In this document: one piece after another, positions 62,003 through 64,000 of the stretch
Layout of the letters: each line of letters begins with the position of its first letter
How positions within the stretch are numbered: the stretch's first letter is position 1
From: Luteibacter rhizovicinus DSM 16549
Lineage (GTDB): Bacteria; Pseudomonadota; Gammaproteobacteria; Xanthomonadales; Rhodanobacteraceae
DNA: 64,000 nucleotides
Reading direction: 5' to 3'
Assembly (NCBI RefSeq): GCF_001887595.1
Contig: NZ_CP017480.1
Coordinates: 2,446,001-2,510,000 of the forward strand
Notes under the pieces: model-generated
The model's input: the letters and a program-made list of their open reading frames with translations, nothing else
Database searches by the model: none
Told to the model about the DNA's origin: nothing
Made by a program: the position numbers and the translations under genes

Positions 62003-62658
62003 TGAAGCGCTCGACTATCCTCCTTTCCGCCCTGGTCCTTGCCGTCTTTTCGGCAGGCTCCGCCATGGCCGCCACGGATGACCTCGATATCCGCCGGCTG
62101 AACTCCAGCCTGGACCAGCTCTCCGCGGACCCTGTCCTCGGTGGCTATGCCCAGGCCGAGCAGGCGCGGGCCCGTGAGGCGATCAACCAGATGGGCCAGT
62201 TCAAGCCAAAGGACAAGGAACACGCCCACTATCTGTATATCGCCGAGCGCCGGGTCGACATTGCCAAGGCGATGGCCCAGTTCCAGGACGCGCAGAGCAA
62301 GTCGGCCCAGCTGGACCGCGAGCACGATTCCATCCTGCTCGAAGCCAGCCGCCTCGACGCCGAGATGGCGCGCCGCCAGCTCGAGCAGCAGCGCGCCCAG
62401 AACCAGATGATCCAGGAAGAGGCCGCCCGCCTGCAGCAGCAGGGCGTGGAGTACTCGCAGGCTCTGGATCAGGCCAAGGCCGAAGGCGACAAGGCCCGCC
62501 AGGTCGCTGCCGCCCAGGCCAAGGTCGCCAACGCGGCCAAGAAGCAGGCCGCCCTGGCCGAGGCCGCGGCACGCGCCATGCGTGACGCGAGCTCGTCCGA
62601 CGGTGCGGCCGACCCGGCGCCGACGCCAAAGAAAAAGAAAAGCAGCAACGGCAACTGA
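62002..62658 (+). CDS. Periplasmic coiled-coil protein, DUF4398-like
   Basis: 218 residues. Signal peptide MKRSTILLSALVLAVFSAGS ends AMAA. The domain with GYAQAEQARAREAINQMGQF and ERRVDIAKAMAQFQDAQ resembles DUF4398. A long coiled coil follows (LEASRLDAEMARRQLEQQRA and onward to about residue 195), then a lysine-rich tail. In related genomes these pairs are usually followed by an OmpA-type protein; none follows here. ATG 62002 has GGAGG six bases upstream. Confidence 0.8.
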   Translation: MKRSTILLSALVLAVFSAGSAMAATDDLDIRRLNSSLDQLSADPVLGGYAQAEQARAREAINQMGQFKPKDKEHAHYLYIAERRVDIAKAMAQFQDAQSKSAQLDREHDSILLEASRLDAEMARRQLEQQRAQNQMIQEEAARLQQQGVEYSQALDQAKAEGDKARQVAAAQAKVANAAKKQAALAEAAARAMRDASSSDGAADPAPTPKKKKSSNGN

Positions 62659-62671
62659 ACGACCTGCTCTT

Positions 62672-62742
62672 GTAGGAGCCGATTCATCGGCGATGCTCGT
62701 TCATGTCGCGAGCACCCATCGCCGATAAATCGGCTCCTACAG
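62672..62742. repeat. Composite REP pair (class B spacer)
   Basis: Forward copy 62672-62694 and reverse copy 62718-62742 (stem CCGATAAATCGG). The spacer contains GCTCGTTCATGTCGCGAGC, itself an inverted repeat, and resembles the 43.4-kb spacer on the other strand. It follows the DUF4398 pair. Confidence 0.88.
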
Positions 62743-62945
62743 GAAGCCGGTGGGATAACTCGCCCCGGCCCCGCCAGACGGCGGGCCCGGGGCTTGCCTG
62801 CCGCCTAAACCGTTGCGCCCGCAACCATTTTTTCATGCGTCGATTGAGAAAGATCGGTCTTGCGGCACCTTATCGAGCGGAGTAGCTTCGAACTCCCGCC
62901 ACGCGAAAAACACGTGACGGCCCTCCCCAACGCGAGGAGCTCGCT

Positions 62946-63173
62946 ATGTTCGAAAACCAGCAGCGCGACGACGTCGAAAAGTTCATCCACGCCGATGCCG
63001 ACACCCGTCGTCTCTTCTACCGTCACCAGGAACTCGACACCAAGCTGCATGACGCCAATATCGGCTGTCTGCCCATGGATGACCAAAGCCTGGCGGGACT
63101 CAAGAAAGAAAAGCTGCAGGCAAAGGAGAAGCTCCAGCGAATGTGGGACAGCTGGCAGCAATCACGACACTGA
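62946..63173 (+). CDS. YdcH/DUF465 family protein
   Basis: 75 residues. The family pattern is clear: FYRHQELDTKLHDANIGCLP, then LKKEKLQAKEKLQRMW (KKxKLxxKDxL motif). Two helices forming a small coiled coil, cytoplasmic, no known function. GAGGAGCTCGCT precedes the ATG. Followed by an intrinsic terminator. Confidence 0.85.
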   Translation: MFENQQRDDVEKFIHADADTRRLFYRHQELDTKLHDANIGCLPMDDQSLAGLKKEKLQAKEKLQRMWDSWQQSRH

Positions 63174-63204
63174 CCCGATCGAACGGGTTCACTAATTCAG
63201 GGAA

Positions 63205-63233
63205 ACGGGCACGGAAACGTGCCCGTTTTTTTT
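63205..63233 (+). terminator. Terminator of the YdcH-like gene
   Basis: A perfect 9-bp stem ACGGGCACG / CGTGCCCGT with a GAAA tetraloop followed by eight T, 31 bp after the stop. Confidence 0.93.
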
Positions 63234-63358
63234 GGTCTTCCCTACACCCTTTCGGATCGGCCGAGAAGCCGGGCATCGGTTCAGCGCGTCACCCTTTATC
63301 ATGTGCGCCCAAAGGGGCGAGGTCGCAGGGACCGCGCCCGAGCAATGATGGAGTTCCA

Positions 63359-64000
63359 ATGAGCGTTCATGACAGCGTCCTCGATCTGATCGGCCACACC
63401 CCCATGGTGCGCGCCCAGCGTCTGGATACTGGCCGTTGCGAGCTCTTCCTGAAACTCGAAAGCGCCAACCCGGGCGGTTCGGTGAAGGACCGCATCGGCA
63501 TGTCGATGATCGAAGGTGCCGAGCGTGCCGGGAAGATCAAGCCAGGCGACACCCTCGTGGAAGGTACGGCCGGCAATACTGGCCTGGGCCTCGCCCTTGT
63601 CGCGCAGCAGAAGGGTTATCGCCTCGTTCTGGTCGTACCCGACAAGATGAGTCGCGAGAAGATCTTCAACCTCAAGGCCATGGGTGCCGAAGTGGTGCTT
63701 ACCCGCTCCGACGTGGCCAAGGGTCACCCCGAGTACTACCAGGACATGGCCGAGCGCATCGCGCGCGAAACGCCGGGCGCCTATTTCATCAACCAGTTCG
63801 GCAATCCGGACAACCCGCTGGCGCATCAGCAGACCACCGGCCCCGAGATCCTCGAGCAGATGGACGGCAAGGTCGACGCCATCGTCGTCGGCTGCGGTTC
63901 GTCGGGCACGATGAGCGGTCTCACGGCCTACCTGCGCGAGCATTCGCCGCACACCCGCATCATCCTGGCCGATCCGGTCGGCTCCATCCTTGCCGAGTAC
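63359..64000 (+). CDS. PLP-dependent cysteine synthase / cystathionine beta-synthase, 3' end outside window
   Basis: 214 residues visible. The beta-family PLP fold is shown by LIGHTPMVRAQRLDTGRCEL and the cofactor Lys in ESANPGGSVKDRIGMSMIEG. The substrate loop is VEGTAGNTGLGLALVAQQKG and the PLP-phosphate loop region VVGCGSSGTMSG. The EGTAGNTG sequence leans towards cystathionine beta-synthase-type members, which carry a C-terminal CBS pair; that part lies beyond the window, so CysK/CysM/CBS cannot be separated. Confidence 0.88.
   Translation, partial: MSVHDSVLDLIGHTPMVRAQRLDTGRCELFLKLESANPGGSVKDRIGMSMIEGAERAGKIKPGDTLVEGTAGNTGLGLALVAQQKGYRLVLVVPDKMSREKIFNLKAMGAEVVLTRSDVAKGHPEYYQDMAERIARETPGAYFINQFGNPDNPLAHQQTTGPEILEQMDGKVDAIVVGCGSSGTMSGLTAYLREHSPHTRIILADPVGSILAEY

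Overview
The window is GC-rich, densely coded chromosomal DNA of a gammaproteobacterium of the Xanthomonadales (Lysobacterales). It is most likely a Rhodanobacteraceae member close to Luteibacter or Dyella. Reasons: an Oar-type TonB-dependent receptor, a RpfC-like hybrid kinase with a C-terminal HPt domain, TrpS with an extra C-terminal domain, a glycolytic cluster (gap, pyk, class I fba, tkt, pgk), the birA-coaX-SPOR order, and many palindromic repeats with the core GGAGCCGATTCATCGGCGAT. The genus is inferred from gene content and was not tested. No prophage, insertion sequence, CRISPR array or rRNA was seen. One tRNA-Thr(UGU) is present.

Layout. 1-3.9 kb: truncated TonB receptor, a 465-bp regulatory gap with two perfect palindromes, and an exonuclease III. 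3.9-11 kb: signalling block of a hybrid kinase, an overlapping hydrolase, a periplasmic-propeller kinase and an overlapping methyltransferase. 11-15 kb: ParB-like protein and a four-gene envelope/J-domain operon of unknown role. 15-20.3 kb: small accessory genes, including a MarR regulator with a perfect 15-bp-arm operator, a VOC protein, a PhyH oxygenase, an old yellow enzyme, and a 120-residue stand-alone EF-Ts-like domain. 20.3-28 kb: dusA, a PepSY-PhoP-PhoQ-like operon, mtfA, birA-coaX-SPOR and tRNA-Thr.

28-43 kb is rich in amino acid catabolism: arginase, trpS, a three-gene 2-oxoacid dehydrogenase (E1 alpha, E1 beta, E2), tryptophan dioxygenase, a POT peptide transporter, and a MarR gene divergent from the homogentisate pathway hppD-hmgA-fahA. 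The pathway's missing isomerase, maiA, lies at 59.5 kb. 43-59 kb carries central carbon genes (gapA, pyk, fba class I, tkt, pgk) interleaved with an S1/P1 nuclease, two paralogous outer-membrane barrels, an O-antigen-type acyltransferase and an M61 peptidase. 59-64 kb holds maiA, pilU, a DUF4398 gene pair, a YdcH-like protein and the start of a cysteine synthase/cystathionine beta-synthase.

The repeats fall at the ends of genes and form at least two composite classes with conserved spacers. In two genes the TAG that opens a repeat is also the stop codon. The most unusual protein-level observations are the miniature EF-Ts-domain protein, the DUF2167/J-domain operon, and the TrpS-DUF1508 fusion.
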